From: Spirodela intermedia
Taxonomy: Eukaryota > Streptophyta > Magnoliopsida > Alismatales > Araceae
Reading direction: 5' to 3'
Assembly (NCBI GenBank): GCA_902729315.2
Contig: LR746267.1
Location: 2,425,886 to 2,489,885, forward strand
Length of the DNA stretch: 64,000 nt
Shown: one piece after another, positions 13,887 through 25,200 of the stretch
Layout of the letters: each line of letters starts with the position of its first letter
How positions within the stretch are numbered: the stretch's first letter is position 1
The notes under the pieces: generated by a model
What the model saw: only the letters and a program-made list of their open reading frames with translations
Databases searched by the model: none
Told to the model about the DNA's origin: nothing
Position numbers and translations under genes: made by a program

Positions 13887-16800
13887 TTGCCGGGAGCTAC
13901 CGTCCGCAAAGCTGCCGAAAACTTTGAAAATTGGTCATCTTTCCGCCCTATCTTTAGACGCGTAAGGGAGCATGCATCTTAGGGTTCTGTTGCTGCGCCT
14001 AACCGGTGATAGAGACCGGTGGATTCAAACTCCAGTGTTTGCATCCACATTTCGTTCGACGCGTCCACAGCTTTTGACTTCTAGTCAGGAAGATGTAGCG
14101 CCTAGCTTTTTCTGTGATTCCAGTAAACCAACTGGCATACTCGTCATTCTTGAGGACTTTTTTGGTCAAACTCCATAGGAGCAGAAGCTTTGAGAGTACG
14201 ACCGCGTGGGAGAGGAAGGGGCTCAGTGGAGCAACCAGTTGTAGATAAGATTCCGTTTTAGAAGGAAAAAGCGCGCGAGAAAAGGGAGAAGACGCGGAGC
14301 GAAAAGAGGAGAACCGCGGGGTTAGGTCTGCTCAGGGTGTGGAAAGCAAGATAGATCACTAACCCGGGGGTTAGGTCTGCCGGTCCTCCTTGTCTTGGCT
14401 TTTCTCTCGTGGGACCTATCGCAGACATTAGCCGTTAGATTCGAAGGAAGTGGATTGAAGCTTTGAAAAAGGATGAGAGAACGTTCACACCTCCCGCTCA
14501 GGACTCTTCGTCAGGTTCGTCCGTCGACCATTGGGAATGGTCAAACTTAACCATGCAGCTCAGAAAATATTGAACGGAAGTAGTTCTTCTGCATTGCCGC
14601 TGGTCCCCGTAATACGCATGGTGTTCATACGTAAGTCTCCTAAGTTTCCACGAATCTTGAAAGTAAAACATGAGAGAATTCCCTTGCATTGATATTGGGA
14701 GGACTTATGTTTATGTAATCCTACTGATTTCAGGGCACCTCTGAACAGCTGATTATGGAATCTTGCTGCACAAAAACGTCATGGATATTTTGATTGATTC
14801 AAATGATTTATTGGAATAGATTGGATATCTCATGTATTGGAGAATCATTGAGCATCGATAAATTTGCAAAATATTCTAGTATGCAAGTGCTTACTCCTTG
14901 GAATAAGGTTGAACAAAATATTTACTAAATATAAATTCCTACGCCCCTGTGAAGCTTTCCATTGATGGAATACCACCAGTTATTGTCATTAATGGAAGTT
15001 AGATAAGAAAAACATCCTTGCTAGGGTTTAAAGTTTAGTTATGTAGAGCCAGAAGTTAAATTTCACAACCACTATAAAGGAGTATGTGACATCAAAATTT
15101 AAGCTATTAATATCTCAGCATCACATGTTAAGTCAAATTTACTTATAAAAATGTAAAATAAACTTTAACTCTTTCACATATCTCTCAAGATTTTGTACAA
15201 GATCAATTCCTTATTTACTAGGTATAAGTTGGTTTCCACGAATTGAATTTGTGTCATGAATGCAAAGAAAATGTGTTAGCTTAAATATAAATTTACTCAA
15301 TTTGTAAATATGCACACCAAATATATAGTGATTGATTGCTAATTTTTTCATTTCCAGTTGAATGCAACACTAAGTTAGCTTCTAGTAAAAATATAAATCA
15401 AGGTTAAATATGTTAACTATTACCTGCAAGTTGACAAGAAGAGTAACCAAGAGAGGGCTTAATTAGTTATTTTTCATATGCGTAATTACTAATTTTTGCC
15501 TAAATTTGTATAGTCATGTGGATTTAATATTACTATAAATGATAAAGTTATGCTACCCATTAATTTTCAGTTAGTATAAATTAAATCACATAATTACATA
15601 GAAATCTATTCAAGTGTAAAATAGTCTAGATTCATATTTTATATCCTTAAAATGTTTTTACATGCAAGCTAATATTAAAATATTAGTTCATTGGAAATAT
15701 AATTGAAAATGGAACATGATGAAACAGACAACTCATCTAAATTCAAATATTTCATTTTTTTATGACTTTGACAATATGAACTAATAACTTCTACATATTA
15801 TGCTTTACATGAAATAGAAGAAGAAATTTAGAGAGAGTGAGCTTCTATGTTCATGATAAATATTTATTTATCACTAAGAATTAATCAATTCTCTCTTTAA
15901 TTTTTGTATTACTGAATCATAATAAGCATGAATTACTATATCTCAACAAATTAGAGTAAATTAAAAAAAATGTATAAATGACTCTAAAATTAGCTATATA
16001 TGCATCATGCATTTATGTATTTAATTAATCATATTTTATAACCTTTTTCTAAGTTTTATCACCCTAAGAATTTATATTAATTTATCAAGAACAAGGATTT
16101 AAAATTTTGAAATTTTATTCTAAGGAGATTAATTTCTATGGATTTGTCAAAGTGAGAAGAATTAACATGAAAGGTTAAATCCAAAAAACCTCAAATATGA
16201 GAAAGGGCAGATTAGGGCATAAAAAAAATTGAACACAACACCCGAAAGATAAGACTTAATGAAGTCATGCAAAGGATAGAGAAGGAAGGCCCAAAAAGGA
16301 ACAGGTATATAAACTTGGAAGATGACAAATGAAAGGGGGCTTTTTTTTGTGCACAAGTAGAAGGTGGCAGCTGGGTGCTACATAGTTGAGGCTTTAAGGT
16401 TGCAAACAAGATCTCTCCACCTTTCCCTCTTATTTCTTACCTCCTTAGAGTCTCTCTTATTTTCTAAATAATTATCATTCAATAGATGACATTTTATTGA
16501 GTTTCTAGTAAGTTATTCTTCTCTATCTTTAATCTCTCATATCTTTATTGTAACACCAAGACAAAGGAAATGAGATTTGTATCAACTCATTCAATTCCTT
16601 TAAAATTTATGATTTTTTTTGGATACCTCACTTTCTTAAAATTCAATGAATATTTTATTTCTTTGAAACATCATGTTTTGGTGATTTTGTGATAGAATTG
16701 CCAAGCATATCACCAAAAATTATTTTATAGATTTCTTGGTTCAACTTTTTTCTAGATCAAATCTGATTTCAAGAGCAACACATGAATTTTGGTCACAATA

Positions 16801-17600
16801 TTTTGAAATGTATTGATTTAATTAGTTTTCTATCTTTTGTAATTTTTTCGTGATTTTAGAAAATATTTATAGTATATTTTTAGATTTTAGAAGAATCATT
16901 TTCTATTTTTTCTTTCTTTTTGACCTTTCTTAGATTGAATCTGATTTCATGAGTGCTACATAGATTTAGGTTAATATCTTTTCATAAAATATAGCATAGT
17001 TAAGTTCTTATCTTCTATGTTTAGAATATGTTTAGTATAAGCTTCTAGATTTTATAATAATTATTTTCTCTATTTTTTTATATTCTCGATTTCTAATTTT
17101 CAACCTCCAATAATTTTGTTGTTTAGTGAGTGACATGTTGAATTACAAGATAGCTTGTAGGGATATTAAATTTGAGTTAGTTATCTATATTTTCTGATTT
17201 TTTTTAATCTTTAGAGTTAGATATTTTTAATGTTCATAATTTACAAAAACTACTATATGATTCTTATTTTTTTCACACTTTTTATATTAAAATGATACTT
17301 TCAACTTTTTGATTTCCCTAAGGATCGATTTGGAATCCATATAATTAAAGAGAGTTTATTTAAATTTTCAGTTATAAATATTAAATTTGAGTGTTTAAAT
17401 TAACAACTTTGGACATTACTCCACCTTCTTCAAAGAACCTAAGCTCAAGTTTTGTAAGCTTGAGCACTTAAAAAATAGGGAAAACTAGTTGTGCTCAAGC
17501 ATTCATTAACTCTAATTTACATCCAATCCTTCTTAACCTAAGACCAAAGGTTTTAAGTGAAGAAAGCTACAAGCTTAAAATGCAAGAACATGAAACTGAT
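13887..17600. other. Intergenic DNA, no gene seen
   Basis: The first kilobase is GC-richer promoter-like DNA upstream of the glycine-rich gene. After about 14.7 kb it becomes strongly AT-rich. Only short unrecognised frames occur (for example minus 14498-14689 and minus 16162-16409). I see no RNA gene. Confidence 0.5.
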
Positions 17601-17639
17601 CTTAATTTCATTCCTAGGTTAACTGAAGCCATAGAACTC

Positions 17640-18060
17640 AGCACATAGGTTTGCTGAGGCATGTAGATTTAATGATTGGTCGTTGAAGTGACAACATTCA
17701 ATAGATAGGCTTATAGATCCCTAGATATTCAATAGTTGGTCACTTAAGCTACATAATTAATCACATAGGCTCCTTGAGTCTTTAAAATATTTACAGGAAC
17801 CTAAAGGCTTTATCTCATAGTTATTGGAAACTATGTGACTTATTCTGTTTCACTTGCAACTTAGTGAAAGCTAATGACTTTGTCTTTTCAGAGTGAAATA
17901 GGTCAGATTGACCAAATTACTATAATTTGTTGGTGTTCAACAATTTCATATCTTTTTCTAATAACTCTTAAAAGAAGAAAAATGATAAAGCACTAATTCA
18001 CCCCTCTCAAAGGACTTGGTGATCTTTGAGTTGTACTATATAGCAAAAAATGTACGTCTA
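17640..18060 (+). mobile_element. Possible LTR remnant (copia-like)
   Basis: Three degenerate copies of an about 60-bp unit start near 17643, 17704 and 17763, each with a core like CATAGG...TTGAGG. Some 230 bp later comes CACTAATTCACCCCTCTC (about 17990-18008). A similar phrase is common at the inner end of LTRs of plant Ty1/copia elements. I did not find a primer-binding site, gag or a second LTR, so this is a tentative call. Confidence 0.35.
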
Positions 18061-19345
18061 CTAGTTAGCACTTCAGGACTATGGAAGAGCACTATGCAAC
18101 TCCTCTATGCAATGACATGAATCATACCTACCGAAAATTTGAACCAAATCTTTTCTCCAATCCACTAATTTTGGTATTTGACAAATCATAACTGATGGGC
18201 CTTATGATCCCAAGAGCATATAAAGACTTTCAAATGAGAAAGTAGAAATATTACTCCTATTGAACACAATGATCATCGATATTTTTTTTTGTGCTGCTGA
18301 TTAAAATGAGTATATGAGCTCAAACCTTATGTAGGCTGAAATACCCCTTTTACAGAGCATATTGAGCCATCCAATATTTACTTGAAACAACTAAAATAAG
18401 GTATAATCAAAACTATTTGATAATCTTGTAAAAGTCATAAAAAAATCAAAACCAGTCTCAAGATATTGTGATATGTTATTGTAAAGGTTTTAAAATAGCT
18501 TTAATTCAACACAATTAAACCAGTCTCAAGATTCTGTGTTCAGGCTATTTTAAACTGATGTGCCTTTCTTTTTGAATAATCGAAATTGGTTTCCAAAATA
18601 TTTCAGAGTTCATTGTTAATAATTTTTCATAATAATTGCTTGGTTTTGACCTCACATAAACCACAGGAAATATCCTTCTTAGCACATAATATTAGGAGTA
18701 ACCCTAAATAAATCAAAATACAAAATTAAAGATTTGTAAAGATGTTTTCATCAAGATCATGGCAATACATAAGGTATTTTCTCGTAACTGATTAAATTTA
18801 TCTTCTGGATGATCTAGGCATGACTTTGTTTATCAATGGTTTAAATTCTACGTTTTTAGTCCTGTTGACGAATTGAGAATTTATTGGTATCTTATGATGA
18901 GACATTTCAATGGTTATCATGCAGTTTCAAAATAGATGTTGAAAATCACCCCCACTTGCGGTTAGAACGATCAGACAGCATTAGTTATGCTAAGTTTGTT
19001 GGCTTTCATAATTTGCGAACTTGTTCTCAAAAATGGTTGGCTGTATTGATGTTCTTATTCAGGATAACCAGTTCCCTTTCGATGAAACATGAAAGCCCAT
19101 CAATCACAGCCTTCAAGAAGTTTGGTCATTCAGATACTAACAGCAGATACTCGATGACACATGAATGTTAGCATTCAGCACCTTGTTGCATAATCTTGCT
19201 CCATCTCTGAAAGACTAGCTTAGCCAACAGATCACCTATACTCTGCTCCAAGAAGAAGAAAAACTACGTCCCATTGCTGGAGGGTTGACCAATTATGCAT
19301 CTTGCGGTCTGGTCAGCATCTATGAGTCAACTAAATGTACGAGAA
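18061..19345. other. Intergenic and MED21 3' flank
   Basis: AT-rich to about 18.8 kb, then more balanced. The last few hundred bases should hold the 3' UTR of MED21, which ends at 19346. An unrecognised frame at 18884-19171 (plus) shows no family resemblance. Confidence 0.4.
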
Positions 19346-20434
19346 TCAGTCTGGCCTCTTCAGATTCAAGCAGTTGTCCGCCGCCTGCTTGAACAGCTCC
19401 TGGACCTGTCGCAGTTCTTCCTCTGGAGATGGAAGCAGCATGCAGAATATGAGGGAGACTAGAAAGAATCGTTGCAACAATGGTAAGTCTGATGAATGCA
19501 AGAACTGAAGAGATACTTGTCCAGAAGGAAGAAGTATTCTTCACAAAAAGACGGGCACAAAGAAGATGAACCATGAAAAGGAGATCATGTATGACAATGA
19601 GCGCTCCAAGATCATTGATCACCATGAAAAGTAGGCAATGTACCTGCAGCTTCGAGCTGCATCTGAAGCTCCTCCCCCACTGCTTCATTTTCTGCCTGGC
19701 ATGACGTTTAAAAACCCGGAAATTCATAGTATCCAGTTGTTATCATAGGGCGTAATTATATATATGCTTCTCAGTTAAATAATAAATTAGCATTACCTCA
19801 AGTTCAGTTATCCTTCTAAACTGGGCTTCTTCACCTCCTTCTGACAGCGGCAGAGCCGAAACGAGCATGTCAAACTGCAGACAGACCCATGCGCTTTGAA
19901 TAAATTTAAATAAAGTTATACGACTGGTCCAGAAATCCAGAGAGAGGCAAAATAAAATTATGCTCATCACTGAAACATATTAGAAAAAAAGTATACAACG
20001 GTTACGAATTCCAAACAATTCACCATCAGCATAGTATAATTACTCTGGGGAGATCTAGGATATGGGAGAAGTTAGAACAACATCATCAGTTGTATTGGTT
20101 TCCAGAGGGATAAAACTCGAGGGTAAAGTCAAGAGGAATACTTGGAAAAGCTGCAACATGAAGATATCACCAGATGTGGAGAATCTCAAATTTCTCGGAG
20201 GATGAACGTTCAGAGAGGGAAGTTGACCTGCTTCGCAGCTTGAACCAGGGCAGCGCTCATTAACTTTGGCTGCTCTGCAATGTTGATTGTGTCGTCTGAC
20301 AAAGGAGCCACAGGGTCACGATAGTTGGGGGAGAGTCTAACGGGCGGTGCATCTCTTTGTAAAGTTCCAAACGTGTTGAAAGCGAGAGCAGCGATCGTGT
20401 TGACTTGCTCTTGCAGCTGAGATATGATGTCCAT
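19346..20434 (-). CDS. Mediator subunit 21, four exons
   Basis: MED21 (Srb7) is a small coiled-coil subunit of the middle module of Mediator. It pairs with MED7 and bridges transcription factors to RNA polymerase II in the nucleus. Exons: 20434-20228, 19874-19797, 19695-19644 and 19422-19346. Phases close, giving 137 residues, close to the Arabidopsis protein. The N-terminus MDIISQLQEQVNTIAAL and the following FGTLQRDAPPVRLSPNY are highly characteristic. The middle has LPLSEGGEEAQFRRITELE, and the C-terminus ends in QAADNCLNLKRPD after a heptad-like helix. The ATG at 20434 is the conserved start. A TTTTCAG at about 20466 suggests that a leader intron ends just upstream, so the transcription start probably lies further up, possibly in the GC-rich DNA near 21.6-22.1 kb. 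Confidence 0.95.
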
Positions 20435-20989
20435 GATGCACAAACAGGTCCAAATAGTCAACTACCTGAAAATGAACGAATGGGATAGATAAATACACAT
20501 GTAGGTTTATTTCATAGTTCATACGGAAGATTTCATTTGAAAACAATCCAAGTAACGGGCTCGGTACTATTTAAGAAATCTAAATTTTTCCACTCTAGAC
20601 GCTAATCAATGTCCTACCTTTAGAATTGTGCATAATGGATATCATCAGAGTCAACCATATACCCAGCGTTCCCCAGTTCGACTGCATCTTGACACATAGG
20701 AACAGAGAGGAGCTTGGCCAAATGAAAGCCAATAGTTATTCTTCTTCCATTGTCTTAACAAGGTGAAGTCATGGCGCCACCCAAGGCCCAGTGGAACCAG
20801 ATTTCCAGACGGTAGTGATACCCTTTCTATTCCTTCTGGGTGGGTGGATCACGGACTTCTGATCACAAATGAAAGCCAACAAGGTAGCCATTGGCCAAAT
20901 TGCCTAGTGTGAGAGAAAAACAGGATTCGCAGGAGGAAAAGAAGAGAAAAATGATGTCCCTATACATAAAAGATATATGCATAGGGATA

Positions 20990-21020
20990 TGTGTGTGTGT
21001 GTGGGTGGGTGGGTGGATGT
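20990..21020. repeat. GT/GGGT microsatellite
   Basis: (GT)n passing into (GGGT)n, in the upstream flank of MED21. Confidence 0.85.
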
Positions 21021-22045
21021 ATTCCTGTAAAGAACACGACCTATTATAAATTTAATGATGAACCCTCCAGCCCCAGTGCCCAAATCCTACTCTTCCTGAA
21101 GCTACAGTAACGCCATCAGTGACCTGTAGTGGCTAGCAGTGATACTGTTATCAGCATTCAGGGGTACCCCACTTAGGAAACCTGCTCTTTCTTCAGTCAT
21201 TCCTTCCCTTTCTTTTCTTCTCCCTTCCGTCTATACGAGAAAGGAAAAGAAATGGAGGACGATCTACAATGCTGTCCGTATCTTTTTCTTCAAAATTGGG
21301 ATGGAAATTAATGAAAGCAGGATGTCGATCGACGTCAAATAGTTTAATGGAAGCTAAAATGATTCGGGGGCACCCTCTAATTCATGAATTTGCAGTGGGT
21401 ATCTCCCGTTTAAAAGAAGAACAGAGGCCATGAGAAGACAGAAGGAATGCAAGAAACACCCCATTTAACCTCAGAAGACGACACCTAGGCACTGGTCCGA
21501 CAGGAATTCATCAGTCAGGAGTGCATTAGGGTATTGATGACAGAATGAATGTAAACGGATGGGCCAAGAGTTCAGAAGGTTCGCATCTCTACTGCGCAGG
21601 CGTCTGCCAGCCGCGAACGAAGGGCCCGAAGTGATGGCAACCTGAGGGCCACGCGTCCTAACGACGGAGCGATGACGGTCGGATAGACAGCAGCGCGGCC
21701 GCGGAAAGAGGGAGAGGGAGAATGATGGCGAGAAGGAAAAATTCTAATTACGCAAATCCAATTTCTCGTCGGACGATCGCTGCCCGTCTCTGAGATCGAT
21801 TCACAGAATCCGTCAGGTTCACCTTTACACTACCATGGACACAGAGAGAAGGGACGCGGAAGGGGAGATGAGAGATTCGGAGACCGTGCTGTCCTAGGAG
21901 CGGACGAAATGAGGGCGATTGGTGAGGAAGAGCAGGAAGAACGATCAAGCAGAGGCGGAGAACTGGCGATGGTAGTTACCTCGTCGCCCCAGTCGCGGCG
22001 AAGGCAGCCGGAAAACTCGCCGACGAGATCTCTGGGAGCGAAGGG

Positions 22046-22085
22046 AATTTGTGTATCAGAAGGTAAATTTGTGTATCAGAGGGTA
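22046..22085. repeat. 20-bp direct tandem duplication
   Basis: Two adjacent 20-bp copies of AATTTGTGTATCAGAAGGTA, with one difference between them (AAGG versus AGGG). Confidence 0.85.
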
Positions 22086-23400
22086 ACCAGTCCTCTACGC
22101 CTGATATCGGGCCGGAAACCAGAGTGAGAGTCCAAACTCCTCTCTACTGGGCCCATAGCCCAGCTCACAACCTAAGGAAACCCTCCTCATCCCAGGTCAA
22201 CTCCAGCTCGATTCCTGCCAAAATGGGCAACAAAAGATGAGTTCTTTCCACCCTAAATCTGCAAGTGGCCACTGCCAGCCACACTACAAGGAGTTCCCGA
22301 GAGAGAGAAAAACGGGAGTACTTGCTGAAAGTGCTCTGGGTACTTTGTCGAGGTGTTTTTACCCTAAAGCACAGTCGTCTGGATTCATGTCCTCTTTACT
22401 TGTCGGACCCATGAATCTGCTGGACGCGCCTGTGGAACCCATCTCCAATAGATGAAGATCTCCTACTGACGACCATACCACCATGTGCCTCCACACAGAA
22501 TCTGGAAAGTCACATGCAGCGGCAATAGGGCTGGGGAGGAGCATCTGGACAGTGTACCAATACGACCTGCCCATCTCCTTCCTTCTCCCTAGGGTTGCCC
22601 GAATCAGGAGAATTTGATTTCTGAACTACCTGCAAAACCTTCGTTAAACAGATAATTCAAGAGATTGCTCAGCTGGAGAGATAGGGGAGGACGCCGTCGG
22701 AGCTCTGGGGCTCTCTGAACTGTTTCACGACAGACGGACAGTTCCTCGAGACGAGACGGTGCGACAGAGGAGAGGATGACCCCGAGGGTACTACTCCGGC
22801 GACCTATCACCGCCCAATGACACCTGCCGTAAGCCCTCCGGCAGCGGCGGGAGATGGAAAGTTCTATGGTCTTGATAGAAGTTTCTATGCCCACTCCATT
22901 TCCTAAGTTTAGCCTGAGAAAGTGACTCACTTGGGTAATTTTGTTCAGGGCTACTAGGGCAATCTAAGGGGCCATCTCGGAAATTGGGACGATGATAGAA
23001 CCCCGGTGTAGCTTTCCTACGGAGGGAGAGGAAGAGACAGACAGACAGACAGACTTGGCGGGAGAGAGAGAGAGAGGCGGCAGACATGACAAAGCTGCAA
23101 ACAGTCCAGGGATTCTGACTAAACCTTTTCGAGTTTCAAACGCAGGAATCAACTCGTTCTGGGTCCACCGTATTCTATCTTCACATGGTAAGTCGAGCTG
23201 CCCTAACGCCATGAACTGGACACCGCACCAGTAGTAAGAGGATCCACATCACATGATCCGGATAGAGCCGAAAGTCCCATGACTCCAAGGTAAACTCCGC
23301 CGACTGGTCCCCGTGAGGCTGCCCGTAGAAGACGCAGTGGCGTTGAAGAGGGAAGGAGGCCTCCATCGCTGAACGGCAAAAACTAGAGAGATCGGAGGAG

Positions 23401-23697
23401 ATGAGGAGGAGGAAGAAGACGGTGCGGTACTCCGCGGTGGATCTCAGCTTCTCGGCGACCCTTCCGGGGGACGCCCACGGGATCTTCGCCGACGCCTTCT
23501 GCGCGGTCCAGTGCTCGTTTGACCCGGTGCGGGACTTCCGGGAGTCGATAACGGAGATGGTGACGGCGGTCGGCGTACGGAGCTGGGAGGAGATGGAAGA
23601 GCTGGTCTACTGCTACGTAGCGCTGAACCCGCCGGACCTTCACGGCTTCATCGCCGACGCCTTCTGCAGCGTCTGCAGCTGCCGTCAGAGGAGTTAG
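23401..23697 (+). CDS. Short OVATE family protein, single exon
   Basis: OVATE family proteins are plant transcriptional repressors that act with TALE homeodomain partners and affect organ shape. The protein has 98 residues. A basic start (MRRRKKTVRY) is followed by an OVATE domain from about residue 34 to 92. Recognisable pieces are DPVRDFRESITEMV, then an acidic WEEMEELVYCYVALNPPDLHGFI and a final hydrophobic ADAFCSVC. An in-frame TGA about 55 bases upstream fixes the frame and makes the ATG at 23401 the first usable start. Most family members have 150-400 residues with a long N-terminal part, so this is a compact member or one that lost its N-terminus. GC content is much higher than in the flanks. 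It is convergent with VPS32 and divergent from MED21. Confidence 0.88.
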   Translation: MRRRKKTVRYSAVDLSFSATLPGDAHGIFADAFCAVQCSFDPVRDFRESITEMVTAVGVRSWEEMEELVYCYVALNPPDLHGFIADAFCSVCSCRQRS

Positions 23698-24129
23698 ATG
23701 GCGGGCTGGCTGAGAAGGGAACGTCTCTCTCCTGAAATTTCCCTTACGGCGGGAATTCTGTCTCCCCTTCTGTGATACCATCAAGAACAATCGAAAAGAA
23801 TTGGCCTTTCTGTGCATAGCGAGTTGGATTATGAACGAATGTTCCGGGTTCCATGACGGTGTCTTCTGTGGATGATTTCTGCTGTTCTTAGCTCACTAGA
23901 ATTTCCGTCGAAGCAAGCTTCTGAGAATTTTGTAGTTGCTTAAGAAAAAATTAGAAACCTGTGTTGTTTTCTTCGATATATAAAATCTCACTTCCATTTA
24001 TATACATGCACATCAAATTTTGTTCAAACTGATTGCAGAACGATGACCCTTTTTCATGTGTCATCGCTTCGGAGAAGAGCCATTCATGAATGGGCATAAT
24101 TCATCCCACCGAAACTTTTCCTTCTGACC

Positions 24130-24132
<3 letters not shown>

Positions 24133-24182
<50 letters not shown>

Positions 24183-24209
24183 TCTCTCTCTCTCGCTCTC
24201 TCTCGCTCT
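24133..24209. repeat. CT microsatellite
   Basis: Long (CT)n tract with a few interruptions, about 440 bp downstream of the OVATE stop codon. Confidence 0.9.
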
Positions 24210-24572
24210 ATACATGTATACACATACATCTATGCATATATATCTCTCTCTATCCGTCTCCGTTATCGCCTCTCCACCTGTGCCCCTCTCTGTTACGCCT
24301 CCTTTTAGAAGAACGCAACAGAAGAGAGTAAACACTGCGGCCTCAGACGCCGCGCCATCTAATGCCCAGTCCGCTCGTTCGTTGAACCCATCCACTTCGA
24401 CCGCCGGCAAAAACTTCACGGCGCCACCGCCCGGCTGGGCATCTCTGTCCCCATAATACTGGCGGACCGGACCGCGACCTTTCTCTTACTCCGATGTTTT
24501 GAACATTGGTCAATCAGGAGCACGGCCCCACTCCTCACTCGTTCCCTCTCCAACCCACCCCTAGATACGGTT

Positions 24573-24575
<3 letters not shown>

Positions 24576-24608
<33 letters not shown>
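24576..24608. repeat. GA microsatellite
   Basis: Nearly pure (GA)n tract. Confidence 0.9.
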
Positions 24609-24612
<4 letters not shown>

Positions 24613-25029
24613 GGTTCTTCTTGTAATAGTCATCGGACAAAACTCATCTTCACGTGGTGGCTGCATGCGGAGAGCAGTTCACATGGGTCAGACCCCTCCT
24701 TTCACGTCAGCGGAATGAATCTACCATACTTCGGTCGGGGGGCCGACAGCAGTGGCCAGTGATGTGATATCTCTCAAGGTTCCTCTTCAGATTTGAATCA
24801 CCCGACCCCGTCCAGACTCCACAAACCAGTTGAAAAATACGACCAATGGAGTCAACCCATGTGGACTCAGAAGACTCTCTCTCTCTCTCTCTGTGGACTT
24901 CTGTGCGAGAAACATCATTGAAGGGACACAAAACGGCGCACAGCCCAACTTGTAAGCCACCTTTACACGAGCATGGCTCAATTGGGAACCACAAGCAAAG
25001 ATCCCGTCATGGGACGGACAGACCCGAGA

Positions 25030-25038
25030 TATAAATAG
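25030..25038 (+). promoter_or_regulatory. Plus-strand TATA-like box facing VPS32
   Basis: TATAAATAG followed within 40 bp by a pyrimidine-rich patch (CTCTTCCCTATCCCTTCCC). This layout is common in plant core promoters. It points into the 3' end of VPS32, so transcription from it would be antisense to that gene. No coding target is recognised. Confidence 0.35.
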
Positions 25039-25200
25039 ATGGAGGGTCTCTTCCCTATCCCTTCCCTCCCCGGCTGCAGTCTCCATTTACATACCACAGC
25101 TTTCCCCTCCTACTTGGCCACCCACACGCTACACATCCCCCATCTCTCCATGTATGACGACCCGTCTGGAGACGGCGTAGCGGGAAAGATGATTACGTCA

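Larger units (their letters stand above)
20435..23400. other. Head-to-head intergenic region MED21/OVATE
   Basis: About 3 kb between the divergent MED21 (minus) and OVATE (plus) genes. The part after about 21.5 kb is relatively GC-rich and probably carries the MED21 leader exon and both promoters. A GT/GGGT microsatellite lies at 20990-21020 and an exact-period 20-bp direct duplication at 22046-22085. Reading frames here (for example 21909-22127, 22237-22455, 22992-23234) are short, overlap on both strands and are not recognised. Confidence 0.5.
23698..25200. other. Convergent intergenic region OVATE/VPS32
   Basis: Contains a CT tract (24133-24209), a GA tract (24576-24608) and a plus-strand TATA box (25030-25038). 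No gene is recognised. The frame at 25039-25224 (plus) runs into VPS32 exon 6 on the opposite strand and is not recognised. Confidence 0.5.

Noticed and set aside
20650-20700. Possible extra MED21 upstream coding exon (a short open stretch ending in a GT donor)
   Set aside because: MED21 begins at the conserved MDIIS start in the next exon. The stretch may at most be leader sequence.
23383-23817. 144-residue Arg-rich minus frame
   Set aside because: Antisense of the OVATE gene; high GC content alone keeps it open.
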